A stretch of 17,161 nucleotides of DNA from JBDHTS01 sp044220535 (GTDB lineage Bacteria > Pseudomonadota > Alphaproteobacteria > Micavibrionales > Micavibrionaceae), in contig JBGAQU010000062.1 in NCBI GenBank assembly GCA_044220535.1, positions 1 through 17,161 on the forward strand, written 5' to 3'. Made by a program: the position numbers and the translations under genes. This document shows positions 7,692 to 15,031 of the stretch, one piece after another (position 1 is the first letter of the stretch; each line of letters opens with the position of its first letter). The notes under the pieces were generated by a model. It made no database searches. It was given only the letters and a program-made list of their open reading frames with translations, and was not told the DNA's origin.

Positions 7692-8075
7692 ATGCCCGGG
7701 CGAGACGACAGGGAGCCTGTAACGAAAAAAGGCGGAGGTGAGGGTGCGTATATTGAAAAACTACTGGCGGAAGATCGCCGCAGGGCTTTGTTTGAAGCCA
7801 TTGTCGAGCTGCGCAATGTCGAGGAATGCCTTGATTTCATGGCCGATCTCTGCACCCCGCGCGAACTGGACGATTTCGCCGAACGCTGGCTTCTGGCCCG
7901 CCTTCTTGATCACGGCCATATGTCCTATCGTGATATCAGCGCCGCAACCGGCGCCAGCACGACCACGGTCGGCCGCGTCGCCCGCTTCCTGCAGCAGGAA
8001 GATCATAAAGGCTACCGCATGGTCCTCGACCGCCTGGACGGGGCGCTGACCCATGGGACAAGAAACCGCCGCTGA
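7692..8075 (+). CDS. YerC/YecD-family TrpR-like DNA-binding regulator
   Basis: 127 residues. The core (about 28-105) matches the YerC/YecD branch of the TrpR superfamily: AIVELRNVEECLDFMADLCTP, then ERWLLARLLDHG, then a helix-turn-helix with YRDISAATGASTTTVGRVARFL (79-100). These proteins are probable DNA-binding transcription regulators. The N-terminus is a charged, glycine-rich extension of about 20 residues, and the start is fixed by the strong AAGGAG seven bases upstream. The 3' end overlaps hisG by 23 bp in another frame, so the two are almost certainly co-transcribed and coupled. Regulation of histidine synthesis, perhaps including its own operon, is an inference from this pairing; the ligand is unknown. 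Confidence 0.85.
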   Translation: MPGRDDREPVTKKGGGEGAYIEKLLAEDRRRALFEAIVELRNVEECLDFMADLCTPRELDDFAERWLLARLLDHGHMSYRDISAATGASTTTVGRVARFLQQEDHKGYRMVLDRLDGALTHGTRNRR

Positions 8076-8766
8076 ATTCTGTCTTGCCATACCCAAGAAG
8101 GGCCGCCTGAAAAACGCCTTTGCCGAAGTCATGGAAATGGCCGATTTGACATACGCGCCTATCGCCCAGCGCCGTGACGTCGGGACACTGGTTGACAGAA
8201 CCTCCGAACTCCCTGCCATAAAGGCGCGCACCCTGGGCCAGGTCGATAGTCTGCGCCGTCTGCGTGAGCGCGTTGTGGGTCTGGCCGTTGTCGGTCTCGA
8301 TGCCTTGAACGAATTCAATTGTGCGGCGGGGTGTGACGATTTTGTATCGGAACCGCTGAATGCCTCCGTCTGCGCCATGTGGATCGCCGCGCCCCAGTCC
8401 AGCCCCATCAGGAACTGGGCCGACCTATCCGGTAAACGCGTCGCGACATCCTATCCCGCCACGCTGAAAGACGCGCTCGCCAAAAACAATATCAGCGGTG
8501 TTGAAATCGTTGAATTCGATGGCGGTGTCGAGGAATCGATCGATATGGGCCTGGCCGACGCCGTTTGCGACCTGGTGGATACAGGCGGAACGCTAAGGGC
8601 CAACAACCTCGTCCCCTGTCTGAAAGTCTACGACAGCAGCGCTATGCTGGTGCGCTTGGCCGATCAGGCGGAAACCCCGCTTATCCGCGCGGTTTCCCAG
8701 CGTCTGAAGGACGCCGCCGAAACCGTTTCATCCTATGCCGCTCCATCCCTGCGCCACGCGGCCTGA
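8053..8766 (+). CDS. hisG: ATP phosphoribosyltransferase, short form
   Basis: 237 residues. HisG catalyses the first step of histidine synthesis, ATP plus PRPP to phosphoribosyl-ATP. Family motifs are the N-terminal IPKKGRL (13-19), the region VVGLDALNE (about 79-87) and the PRPP-binding signature ADAVCDLVDTGGTLRANNL (168-186). The protein stops after the catalytic domain, with no C-terminal ACT-like regulatory domain. It is therefore the short form that normally works with HisZ, a HisRS-like regulatory subunit; no hisZ is present in the window. The ATG at 8053 lies inside the end of the YerC-like gene (23-bp overlap), with only a weak GGGG ribosome-site candidate. Confidence 0.93.
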   Translation: MGQETAAEFCLAIPKKGRLKNAFAEVMEMADLTYAPIAQRRDVGTLVDRTSELPAIKARTLGQVDSLRRLRERVVGLAVVGLDALNEFNCAAGCDDFVSEPLNASVCAMWIAAPQSSPIRNWADLSGKRVATSYPATLKDALAKNNISGVEIVEFDGGVEESIDMGLADAVCDLVDTGGTLRANNLVPCLKVYDSSAMLVRLADQAETPLIRAVSQRLKDAAETVSSYAAPSLRHAA

Positions 8767-8778
8767 TATAAAAACATC

Positions 8779-8806
8779 TTGCCCCCGCCGCTTCATCGTC
8801 TAGACT
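8779..8806 (+). promoter_or_regulatory. weak candidate promoter for the hydrolase gene
   Basis: TTGCCC (8779-8784) and TAGACT (8801-8806) are 16 bases apart, each a 4/6 match to the sigma-70 hexamers. Just before the gene, the perfect palindrome GAGGTCACCTC (8829-8839) overlaps the likely ribosome site, which could affect initiation. Both are modest matches in a 78-bp gap. Confidence 0.28.
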
Positions 8807-8844
8807 TCTCGCGATAGCTTTGAATTGAGAGGTCACCTCCAGCC

Positions 8845-9546
8845 ATGCCCGATATCACCCTGCCCGCCCGTGACGGCGGTTCGTTTTCAGCCTATATCGC
8901 CATGCCTGCCAAGCTTCCGGCGCCGGTCGTGATCCTGATCCAGGAAATTTTCGGCGTGAATGCGGAAATGCGCGGCAAATGCGACGAATATGCGGCCGCC
9001 GGTTATATCGCCGTCTGCCCGGACCTGTTCTGGCGTCTGGAGCCGGAGGTACAATTGACCGACCGGACCAAGGCCGAATGGGACAAGGCGCTCGATCTCC
9101 TGAACCGTTTCGATATCGATCAGGGTGTGGAGGATCTGCGCGCCACCGAACACACCTTTAAAGGACATGCGCAATCCACAGGCAAGGTCGGCTGTGTCGG
9201 TTATTGCCTGGGCGGAAAGCTCGCCTATCTGATGGCAACGCGCACCCATATCGATTGCGCGGTCAGCTATTACGGCATCGGCCTGGAACAATTGCTCGGC
9301 GAAGCGCAAAAAATAGAAAAGCCGCTCATGCTCCATATCGCGGAGAAGGATAAATTTTCCTCCGATCAGGCGCGTAAGAAAGTTCTGGCCGGCCTTGGAA
9401 AAAATTCCCTGGTTACGCCTCATGTCTATCCCGGCGTCGATCATGCGTTTGCGCGCACGGGCGGCGAACACTACGATAAAAACATGGCAACGCTGGCCGA
9501 CAGTCGCACGAAGGATTTTCTCGCCAGAACCCTCTCCGGCTCATAA
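8845..9546 (+). CDS. dienelactone hydrolase family protein
   Basis: 233 residues, an alpha/beta hydrolase of the DLH family. The catalytic residues are all recognisable: nucleophile Cys121 in GYCLGG, Asp169 in AEKDKF, His200 in GVDHAF, and the family's glutamate Glu34 in LIQEIFGVN. Classical members open the lactone ring of dienelactones in chlorocatechol breakdown, but many homologues have unknown substrates, and no catabolic genes are nearby. There is no signal peptide, so it is likely cytoplasmic. Ribosome-site candidate AGAGG lies 12 bases before the ATG. The CxxC membrane-protein gene starts 8 bases after its stop, so the two are probably co-transcribed. Confidence 0.88.
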   Translation: MPDITLPARDGGSFSAYIAMPAKLPAPVVILIQEIFGVNAEMRGKCDEYAAAGYIAVCPDLFWRLEPEVQLTDRTKAEWDKALDLLNRFDIDQGVEDLRATEHTFKGHAQSTGKVGCVGYCLGGKLAYLMATRTHIDCAVSYYGIGLEQLLGEAQKIEKPLMLHIAEKDKFSSDQARKKVLAGLGKNSLVTPHVYPGVDHAFARTGGEHYDKNMATLADSRTKDFLARTLSGS

Positions 9547-9554
9547 AGGCTTTC

Positions 9555-11162
9555 GTGGAACCCCTCCCGCAACAGCTGCTTGACCAGAGCCTTGGTAAAG
9601 TCCGCCAGCTTTTCAGGGGCAATGGCGTCGCCGATGATAAGATCCTGCTGAAATCCTTTGATGGCGGCATTCTGGATTTCGAGGCCTTCGTCACATGGCG
9701 CGTGACACACACAATCTCCGAAAAACATATGTCGGGCCAACAGAAAGGGCGCGTCGTTGCCTCCGAGGCACAGCTGCGCCTCGATATTCAGCGCATGGCC
9801 GGCCATGCCGGGCACGACCCGGTTTTTCGCGACGCGGTGAAGGAACAGCTCCAGGCCCGCAAAGATACAGGCTTTGCCTCGAACGGTGAAACCATTGCCC
9901 CGAAAGCCCTGACTCAAACCCTGGTCGTGCACAAACCATGCGCCTCTTGCCAAGGCAGCAAGGCCGTATCATGCGAAGCCTGTTACGGCAGCGGGCAGAC
10001 GCCATGCCTTAAATGCGATGGGCGCCGCGAAATGCCCTGCACCGCCTGCAATGGCGCCTGCACCGTGCCGTCCAATAACGGGCGCATTTCATGTCCGCGT
10101 TGCTCGGGCAGCGGCAGGACATGGTGCACCTTTTGCAAAGGCACGGGAAAAACCGCATGCCGCAAATGCCAGTCCGCTGGTCGCATTGCCTGCCGTAATT
10201 GCGGTGGCTCCGGCGTACACAGCCTTGTCGCAACGCTACAGTTCAGCCTGACCAGCGCCTTTGTCTACGATCGCGATTATGTTCCTCAGGCCGCGCAGGG
10301 CGCGATCGATTCAAGATTGTCGACAATGCTGACAGATGCGGATATCAGTTTTATCGAAGATCCCGTCCGTCTGGCCGAACTGCAGCAACAACCGGATTCA
10401 ACACAGCTCATCATTCCTTATCGCGTCCGGCTGCCCTTCGGTAATATTGTGTTCAGCATCGCAGGGCATGACGTCGCGGCGCGCCTGTTTGGCAAACAGG
10501 GTATGCTGCTCGACATGCCGCCTATCCTTGAAAAAATGGCGGGTAAAGGGCTGAAGAATCTCGCGGCTCTTTCAGCCACGCCAAAACATGCATCGAAATC
10601 CATGAAAGACGCGATGCGTTATCGCCTGGTGGCGGATATCGTCCATACCGCCGCTCTCAATCCGCCCGCGCGTGCGTTCCGCCTGCTGCACACGAAATAT
10701 ATGTTTGGTGTGCGGGACAAAACCTTAAAGTCCAGCCTGGGTAATGCCTATCGCGGCATTGCCCTCCTGACACGCATGTCAAAACTCTCCGGGATCGCCG
10801 CGGGACTGGCGGCGGCATCAACCCTGTACGCTGTCTGTTATATCGGCCCTTTAAAATCTGCGTTCGTTGCATCATTGCCCGATACGCCTTTCACGCAGGA
10901 CAGCGCGGATATCGGTATTGCACTGGGTGGAATAATACTGGCGACGATCATAATCCAGTCTATAACCAGCCATGCCTTGCGCAGCATCTTTCCGCAGGGT
11001 CAAAAAAACCAACGGAAAATATCGTCTAAATGGCGGACAAGCCTGCTCTGGGGCTTCACGGCGGGTATGATAGCTTATGGCATTGTGCTGTATGTCACGC
11101 AGGCAACGGGCCAGACAGTTCCTCTGTGGTTTACAGGCTTGTTGGACTTGCTGACGGGTTAA
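9555..11162 (+). CDS. eight-CxxC zinc-finger-like membrane protein of unknown function
   Basis: 535 residues from a GTG at 9555 with AAAGG seven bases upstream, 8 bases after the hydrolase stop. The next in-frame ATG (residue 59) would discard sequence that looks coding. Residues 129-216 carry eight CxxC motifs, starting at 129, 140, 151, 162, then 180, 191, 202, 213. Each block of four has a strict 11-residue period, and several read CxxCxGxG as in the DnaJ cysteine-rich domain. Two DnaJ-like domains binding up to four zinc ions is the natural reading. After a soluble region (about 225-405) come hydrophobic segments at about 411-431, 451-471 and 496-514, so the C-terminus is probably in the inner membrane. 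There is no J domain. A redox or chaperone role is possible, but the function is unknown. Confidence 0.85.
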   Translation: MEPLPQQLLDQSLGKVRQLFRGNGVADDKILLKSFDGGILDFEAFVTWRVTHTISEKHMSGQQKGRVVASEAQLRLDIQRMAGHAGHDPVFRDAVKEQLQARKDTGFASNGETIAPKALTQTLVVHKPCASCQGSKAVSCEACYGSGQTPCLKCDGRREMPCTACNGACTVPSNNGRISCPRCSGSGRTWCTFCKGTGKTACRKCQSAGRIACRNCGGSGVHSLVATLQFSLTSAFVYDRDYVPQAAQGAIDSRLSTMLTDADISFIEDPVRLAELQQQPDSTQLIIPYRVRLPFGNIVFSIAGHDVAARLFGKQGMLLDMPPILEKMAGKGLKNLAALSATPKHASKSMKDAMRYRLVADIVHTAALNPPARAFRLLHTKYMFGVRDKTLKSSLGNAYRGIALLTRMSKLSGIAAGLAAASTLYAVCYIGPLKSAFVASLPDTPFTQDSADIGIALGGIILATIIIQSITSHALRSIFPQGQKNQRKISSKWRTSLLWGFTAGMIAYGIVLYVTQATGQTVPLWFTGLLDLLTG

Positions 11163-11164
11163 AC

Positions 11165-12421
11165 CTACTGGTTCATACGCTGGAAGAAATCGTCGTTCGA
11201 TTTCGTGTCCTTCATCTTGTCCAGCAGGAATTCGACCGCATCCACCGTGCCCATCGGGTTGAGGATACGGCGCAATACCCACATCTTCGCCAGCGCATCC
11301 TTGCCGACCAGAAGCTCTTCTTTTCTGGTGCCGGATTTCTGGATATCGATCGCCGGGAACACACGCTTGTCGGAAATCTTGCGCTCCAGCACGATCTCGG
11401 AGTTGCCGGTACCTTTGAATTCCTCGAAGATCACCTCGTCCATCCGTGATCCGGTCTCGATCAGCGCCGTCGCGATGATGGTCAAAGATCCGCCCTGCTC
11501 GATATTCCGCGCCGCGCCGAAAAAGCGTTTCGGACGTTGCAGCGCGTTGGCGTCGACACCGCCGGTCAGGACTTTACCCGAGGACGGCACAACCGTGTTG
11601 TACGCACGCGCCAGGCGCGTGATGGAGTCCAGCAGCACGATCACATCGCGCTTGTGTTCGACCAGGCGCTTGGCCTTCTCCATCACCATTTCCGCCACCT
11701 GCACGTGACGTTGCGCCGGCTCGTCGAAGGTTGATGAAATCACTTCACCGCGCACGGACCGCGCCATATCGGTCACTTCCTCAGGCCGTTCGTCGATCAG
11801 AAGAACGATCAGATAGGCCTCGGGATGATTGGCGGCGATGGAATGCGCGATATCCTGCAGCAATACGGTTTTACCTGTCCGCGGCGGCGCGACGATCAGC
11901 GCCCGCTGACCGAAACCGAGAGGAGCCACCAGCTCGATCACGCGCTGTGAATTGGCTTTTTTGGTTGGGTCGTCCAGCTCCAGCTTGATCTTGCGGTCCG
12001 GATATAAAGGCGTCAGGTTGTCGAAATTGATGCGGTGACGGGTTTTTTCCGGCGTCTCGCCATTGATCGACCCGACCTTCAGCAGGGCGAAATACCGTTC
12101 GGAATCCTTTGGCGCGCGAATTTCGCCTTCGATAATATCACCGGTGCGCAGGCCGAACCGGCGGACCTGGGATGGGGAAACATAAATATCGTCTGGTCCC
12201 GGCAGATAGTTTTCTTCCGGCGCTCTTAAAAACCCGAATCCGTCCTGCAATACTTCCAGAACACCCGTGCCCGAAATTGGCACCGCCTGATCCGCCAGTT
12301 GCTTCAGGATCGCGAACATCATGTCCTGCTTGCGCATCGCGGTGCAGTTTTCGATATTGAGCTCTTCCGCAAACGCCAGAAGTTCGGCGGGGGATCGTAC
12401 TTTTAGTTCCTGAAGATTCAT
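11165..12421 (-). CDS. rho: transcription termination factor Rho
   Basis: 418 residues, the usual length for Rho, the hexameric RNA-dependent ATPase that releases RNA polymerase at rut-dependent sites. An N-terminal helical domain (1-45) is followed by the RNA-binding cold-shock-like domain with RNP1 DGFGFLR (60-66). The ATPase domain carries Walker A PPRTGKT (179-185), Walker B IVLLDSITRLARAYN (261-275), the Q-loop TGGVDANAL (286-294) and the R-loop region EFKGTGNSE. The gene converges on the CxxC gene with 2 bp between the stop codons and no terminator hairpin. No clear Shine-Dalgarno precedes the ATG. A promoter and a leader of about 190 nt with a C-rich end suggest autogenous control. Confidence 0.98.
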   Translation of the reverse strand: MNLQELKVRSPAELLAFAEELNIENCTAMRKQDMMFAILKQLADQAVPISGTGVLEVLQDGFGFLRAPEENYLPGPDDIYVSPSQVRRFGLRTGDIIEGEIRAPKDSERYFALLKVGSINGETPEKTRHRINFDNLTPLYPDRKIKLELDDPTKKANSQRVIELVAPLGFGQRALIVAPPRTGKTVLLQDIAHSIAANHPEAYLIVLLIDERPEEVTDMARSVRGEVISSTFDEPAQRHVQVAEMVMEKAKRLVEHKRDVIVLLDSITRLARAYNTVVPSSGKVLTGGVDANALQRPKRFFGAARNIEQGGSLTIIATALIETGSRMDEVIFEEFKGTGNSEIVLERKISDKRVFPAIDIQKSGTRKEELLVGKDALAKMWVLRRILNPMGTVDAVEFLLDKMKDTKSNDDFFQRMNQ

Positions 12422-12615
12422 TGGGGGATGCCGTTTTAAGGATTGATGGGGGAGGGGGTTTAAAAGATCAGAGCGCGAGGTCTCGAAATTCCATATGTGT
12501 ATGTATGATGTCTTTGAAGAAAAACAATTTTTCGTTCTAAAAACTCCCGCGGGGTATGGGCCAAATGCCCTGTTTTATCGCCCGAAATTTAAGGAATTTT
12601 TGTAAAGACAAGGGT
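12422..12615 (-). promoter_or_regulatory. rho 5' leader with rut-like C-rich end
   Basis: This forms most of the 307-bp gene-free stretch 12422-12728. In the rho transcript, the last 39 nt before the start codon (12460-12422) contain 20 C and only 2 G by hand count. That is the composition Rho prefers to bind. Upstream lie a small GGGC-ATTTG-GCCC hairpin and a pyrimidine-rich segment. A tiny open frame of eight codons (12494-12468) lacks a ribosome site. Rho genes in other bacteria are autoregulated through their leaders; this one has matching features. The rest of the gap (12645-12728) is AT-rich and probably holds the promoter of the divergent orphan gene, with no clear hexamer pair. Confidence 0.5.
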
Positions 12616-12644
12616 TTTATAGCCATTTAAGGTTGGAGAGTCAA
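12616..12644 (-). promoter_or_regulatory. strong candidate sigma-70 promoter of rho
   Basis: On the minus strand TTGACT (12644-12639) and TATAAA (12621-12616) are separated by exactly 17 bases, with 5/6 matches to both hexamers. The expected start site near 12609 leaves a leader of about 188 nt before the rho ATG. This is the best promoter match in the window. Confidence 0.68.
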
Positions 12645-12728
12645 ACATTTTTACAAAATTGTGTTGATTATGTTTAAGATATTAAGTCATTGTAAGAAAA
12701 ATTATTAATAAAATGCAGGGACTAGACC

Positions 12729-13508
12729 ATGGAAAAAGCCGGAAACATATCGGCCGAACTTGAAAACGATCTTCATGAAGAAGATGTGCCGGCCGATCTT
12801 TATGACGATCCCATGCGCCATGAACGTTCCATGAATCTGGTAAAAGACGCGCTCGCTTATATTTTGTCGTTTTGTTACGGGTCTGAAGAAAACGATATAA
12901 ATAACCTTCTCTACAATATTCATATGAGCATCCGGACGGATAAAGACGGCCGTCCCACAGCCTTGATAATTCACCCCATTGCCGTTCACGAAAATGATTT
13001 GCTTGGTTTCCCTGAACTCTCTCCTCACATAGATGCGTTTTTATCGGATGTCTCCGACTATGCCGAAGAATATGAGGTTGGGCTTTTTGTCCAAGGAAAC
13101 GCCATTGAATTTGAACACCCCATAGAATTAACAAAGCTCTTGGCGTTCATAGCTCGTCACAACGAGGTCAGAACTTTGGATGAGGTTGGGCTCGATACGC
13201 TCGATGAAGGGGCGTATGAAGAAGGAGGCGACATCAAGCTTTCAGAAATCTTTAATACAGTTTCCTCGAAAGGTGCGCTTTGCAAAGCTGACCTCCTCAA
13301 GGATCAGGAAAGCGCGGAGGTATTTATGAGGCGGATTCCGGCCCGCAATTACACGAGTCCCAATCATATGAATTTCGTGGCTTATGGACTGCATGCCGAT
13401 CATATAACCGTTCTGGATTACGATCTTGAAGAAATCGTGACCGCCGCTCAGCAAGAATGGGGCGGGGATGGCGGGCCGCTTTATAATCCGTTATGCCTCA
13501 TGAATTAA
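12729..13508 (+). CDS. acidic cytoplasmic protein of unknown function
   Basis: 259 residues; I do not recognise a family. The N-terminus is strongly acidic (ELENDLHEEDVPADLYDDP), there is no signal peptide or membrane helix, and the C-terminal half contains histidine-bearing segments such as NHMNFVAYGLHADHITVLDY. The ATG has CAGGGA about 8 bases upstream. It reads against the conserved array, between rho and hemJ, and its TAA overlaps the hemJ TAA by 3 bp (shared TTAA). It is AT-richer than its neighbours (one 60-base row counted by hand gave 47% GC), with an AT-rich upstream region. These are signs of a later insertion. The uninterrupted frame supports a real gene; the function is open. Confidence 0.72.
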   Translation: MEKAGNISAELENDLHEEDVPADLYDDPMRHERSMNLVKDALAYILSFCYGSEENDINNLLYNIHMSIRTDKDGRPTALIIHPIAVHENDLLGFPELSPHIDAFLSDVSDYAEEYEVGLFVQGNAIEFEHPIELTKLLAFIARHNEVRTLDEVGLDTLDEGAYEEGGDIKLSEIFNTVSSKGALCKADLLKDQESAEVFMRRIPARNYTSPNHMNFVAYGLHADHITVLDYDLEEIVTAAQQEWGGDGGPLYNPLCLMN

Positions 13509-13951
13509 AATGGCTCCACCACCGCCATGATGACAATGATGATCATCAACACGGCCGGAACTTCGTTCCAGATTTTATAAAACTTCGCGGGCCTGACATT
13601 TGCGTCGTTTGCAAATGTCTTCCGCCAGCGCGCGAACACCATATGCAGCACACTCATCAAAACGACAGCCATAAGTTTCACGTGAATCCACCCGTGCTGC
13701 ATTAATGCGGGATTCGCCGCCATCATGCAAAGGCCGAACACCCAGGCCGCGCCCATCGCCGGGTTCATGATGATGCGCAACAGCCGCGCCTCCATCACCT
13801 TCAACGTCTCCGACAATTCCGATCCTTTCTGCGCATCGGCATGATAGGCAAACAGGCGCGGCAGATACAGCAGCCCCGCCATCCACGCGATCACCGCGAT
13901 AATGTGGCCCGCCCTTAAAATCTGGTAATGCTGCATCAAGAATTCAGACAT
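13505..13951 (-). CDS. hemJ: HemJ-type protoporphyrinogen IX oxidase
   Basis: 148 residues. HemJ is an inner-membrane protein that oxidises protoporphyrinogen IX to protoporphyrin IX, the step before ferrochelatase. Four hydrophobic segments are visible (about 10-32, 62-80, 90-107, 130-147). The family motifs LRAGHIIAVIAWMAGLLYLPR (His15) and HGWIHVKLMAV carry the conserved histidine and lysine thought to bind a haem. The start at 13951 has AAAGGATTG eight bases before the ATG; an open extension further upstream overlaps hemH and is rejected. It lies 19 bases downstream of hemH in the hemE-hemH-hemJ order. It contains a parS-like 14-mer with one mismatch (13675-13688), probably a product of the conserved HVK coding sequence. 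Confidence 0.93.
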   Translation of the reverse strand: MSEFLMQHYQILRAGHIIAVIAWMAGLLYLPRLFAYHADAQKGSELSETLKVMEARLLRIIMNPAMGAAWVFGLCMMAANPALMQHGWIHVKLMAVVLMSVLHMVFARWRKTFANDANVRPAKFYKIWNEVPAVLMIIIVIMAVVEPF

Positions 13952-13970
13952 GGTCAATCCTTTCAGTTTT

Positions 13971-15029
13971 TTAAACCGGCATCGCCGTCGCATCCTGCAA
14001 ACAACACTGGCGCATGCTGGCCGGGCACAATCTCGCCCCGCCATCCGGCAAAACACGGCCTGAATCCAGATGCGACAGCACCATGGTTTTCAGGCCCTGG
14101 ATAAACGCATCGCCAATGCCCGCCGTCTCCACCCGCGCAAAATCCGGCACGCCCAGTTCTTTCGCCAGGTGCCTATACTCAATCTCAATCTCCACCAGCG
14201 TCTCCACATGTTCGCTGACAAAGGCGTGCGGGTAAATCACCACCGGAACTTGGTCAGCCGCCGCTTTTTCCAGCGCTTCCGTCGTCGAAGGCCCGATCCA
14301 TTTCAACCGCCCCACCCGGCTCTGGTAACAGATCTGCCAGTCAAGATCCGGAATATTCAGCGCCTGCGCGATGCGTTTCGCGGACTCTTCGCATTGCCAT
14401 TGATACGGATCGCCCGCTCTTACAATGTTTTCAGGCAATCCATGCGCGGAGAACAACAGGCGTGGCGCCTTGCCCGACCGTTTGCGTATGTCTTCATAAA
14501 CCGGCGCAATACGTTGCGCGGACATGCCGATAAACCCATCCTGGAACGGGTAACAGCATATGGCGCTGGCGGGCACCGATAATCCAACTGCCGCACAAGC
14601 CTTCTTCCAGGATTGAAACGAAGACCGCGTCGTCGTCGTCGAATATTGCGGATACAGCGGCAACAGAACGACACGCTCCGCCCCCCATGCCTTCACCGCC
14701 TTCGCCACGTCACCCGCCATCGGGTGCCAGTACCGCATGCAAATAAAGCTTTTGAATGCATGCTCGCCGCCAGCGCTCAATGCCTGTTCCAGCGCCCTGC
14801 CCTGCGCCTCGCTGTTTTTCAGCAACGGCGATGTCCAGTTCAGCAATTGATAGCTGTCGCCCGCCTCCTTCCGCGTGCGCTTCGACGCGATGCGCCGCGC
14901 GACAAACCGGCGTAAGAAACCCGGCAGGCGAATGATGTTCGGATCGGTGAAGAAGTTATACAGGAACGGCTCGACCGATTCCTTCGCGTCCGGCCCGCCG
15001 AGATTGAACAGCACGACGGCGGTTTTCAT
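13971..15029 (-). CDS. hemH: ferrochelatase
   Basis: 352 residues. Ferrochelatase inserts Fe2+ into protoporphyrin IX, the last step of protohaem synthesis. Family features are the N-terminal VVLFNLGGP, the segment LLPLYPQYSTTTTRSS, the active-site histidine in FSAHGLP (His196) and the acidic pair region FVSEHVETLVEIEIEY (about 270-285). The C-terminus carries Cys335, Cys342 and Cys343, and Cys158/Cys159 lie in the middle. This resembles the ligands of [2Fe-2S] ferrochelatases such as that of Caulobacter. The start has GAGGGG upstream, within the end of hemE, and lies 2 bases from the hemE stop, so translation is probably coupled. Confidence 0.97.
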   Translation of the reverse strand: MKTAVVLFNLGGPDAKESVEPFLYNFFTDPNIIRLPGFLRRFVARRIASKRTRKEAGDSYQLLNWTSPLLKNSEAQGRALEQALSAGGEHAFKSFICMRYWHPMAGDVAKAVKAWGAERVVLLPLYPQYSTTTTRSSFQSWKKACAAVGLSVPASAICCYPFQDGFIGMSAQRIAPVYEDIRKRSGKAPRLLFSAHGLPENIVRAGDPYQWQCEESAKRIAQALNIPDLDWQICYQSRVGRLKWIGPSTTEALEKAAADQVPVVIYPHAFVSEHVETLVEIEIEYRHLAKELGVPDFARVETAGIGDAFIQGLKTMVLSHLDSGRVLPDGGARLCPASMRQCCLQDATAMPV

Positions 15030-15031
15030 GA

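Noticed and set aside
9471..9953. 160-codon minus-strand frame across the hydrolase / CxxC junction
   Set aside because: Antisense to two better-supported genes, with no motifs.
9955..10220. 33-bp-period DNA in the CxxC region, considered as a tandem repeat or CRISPR-like array
   Set aside because: The period comes from 11-residue protein repeats. Units diverge in DNA, there are no identical repeats with unique spacers, and the reading frame is continuous.
12468..12494. Eight-codon upstream frame (MEFRDLAL) in the rho leader
   Set aside because: No ribosome site and too short to separate from chance; noted in the leader entry only.
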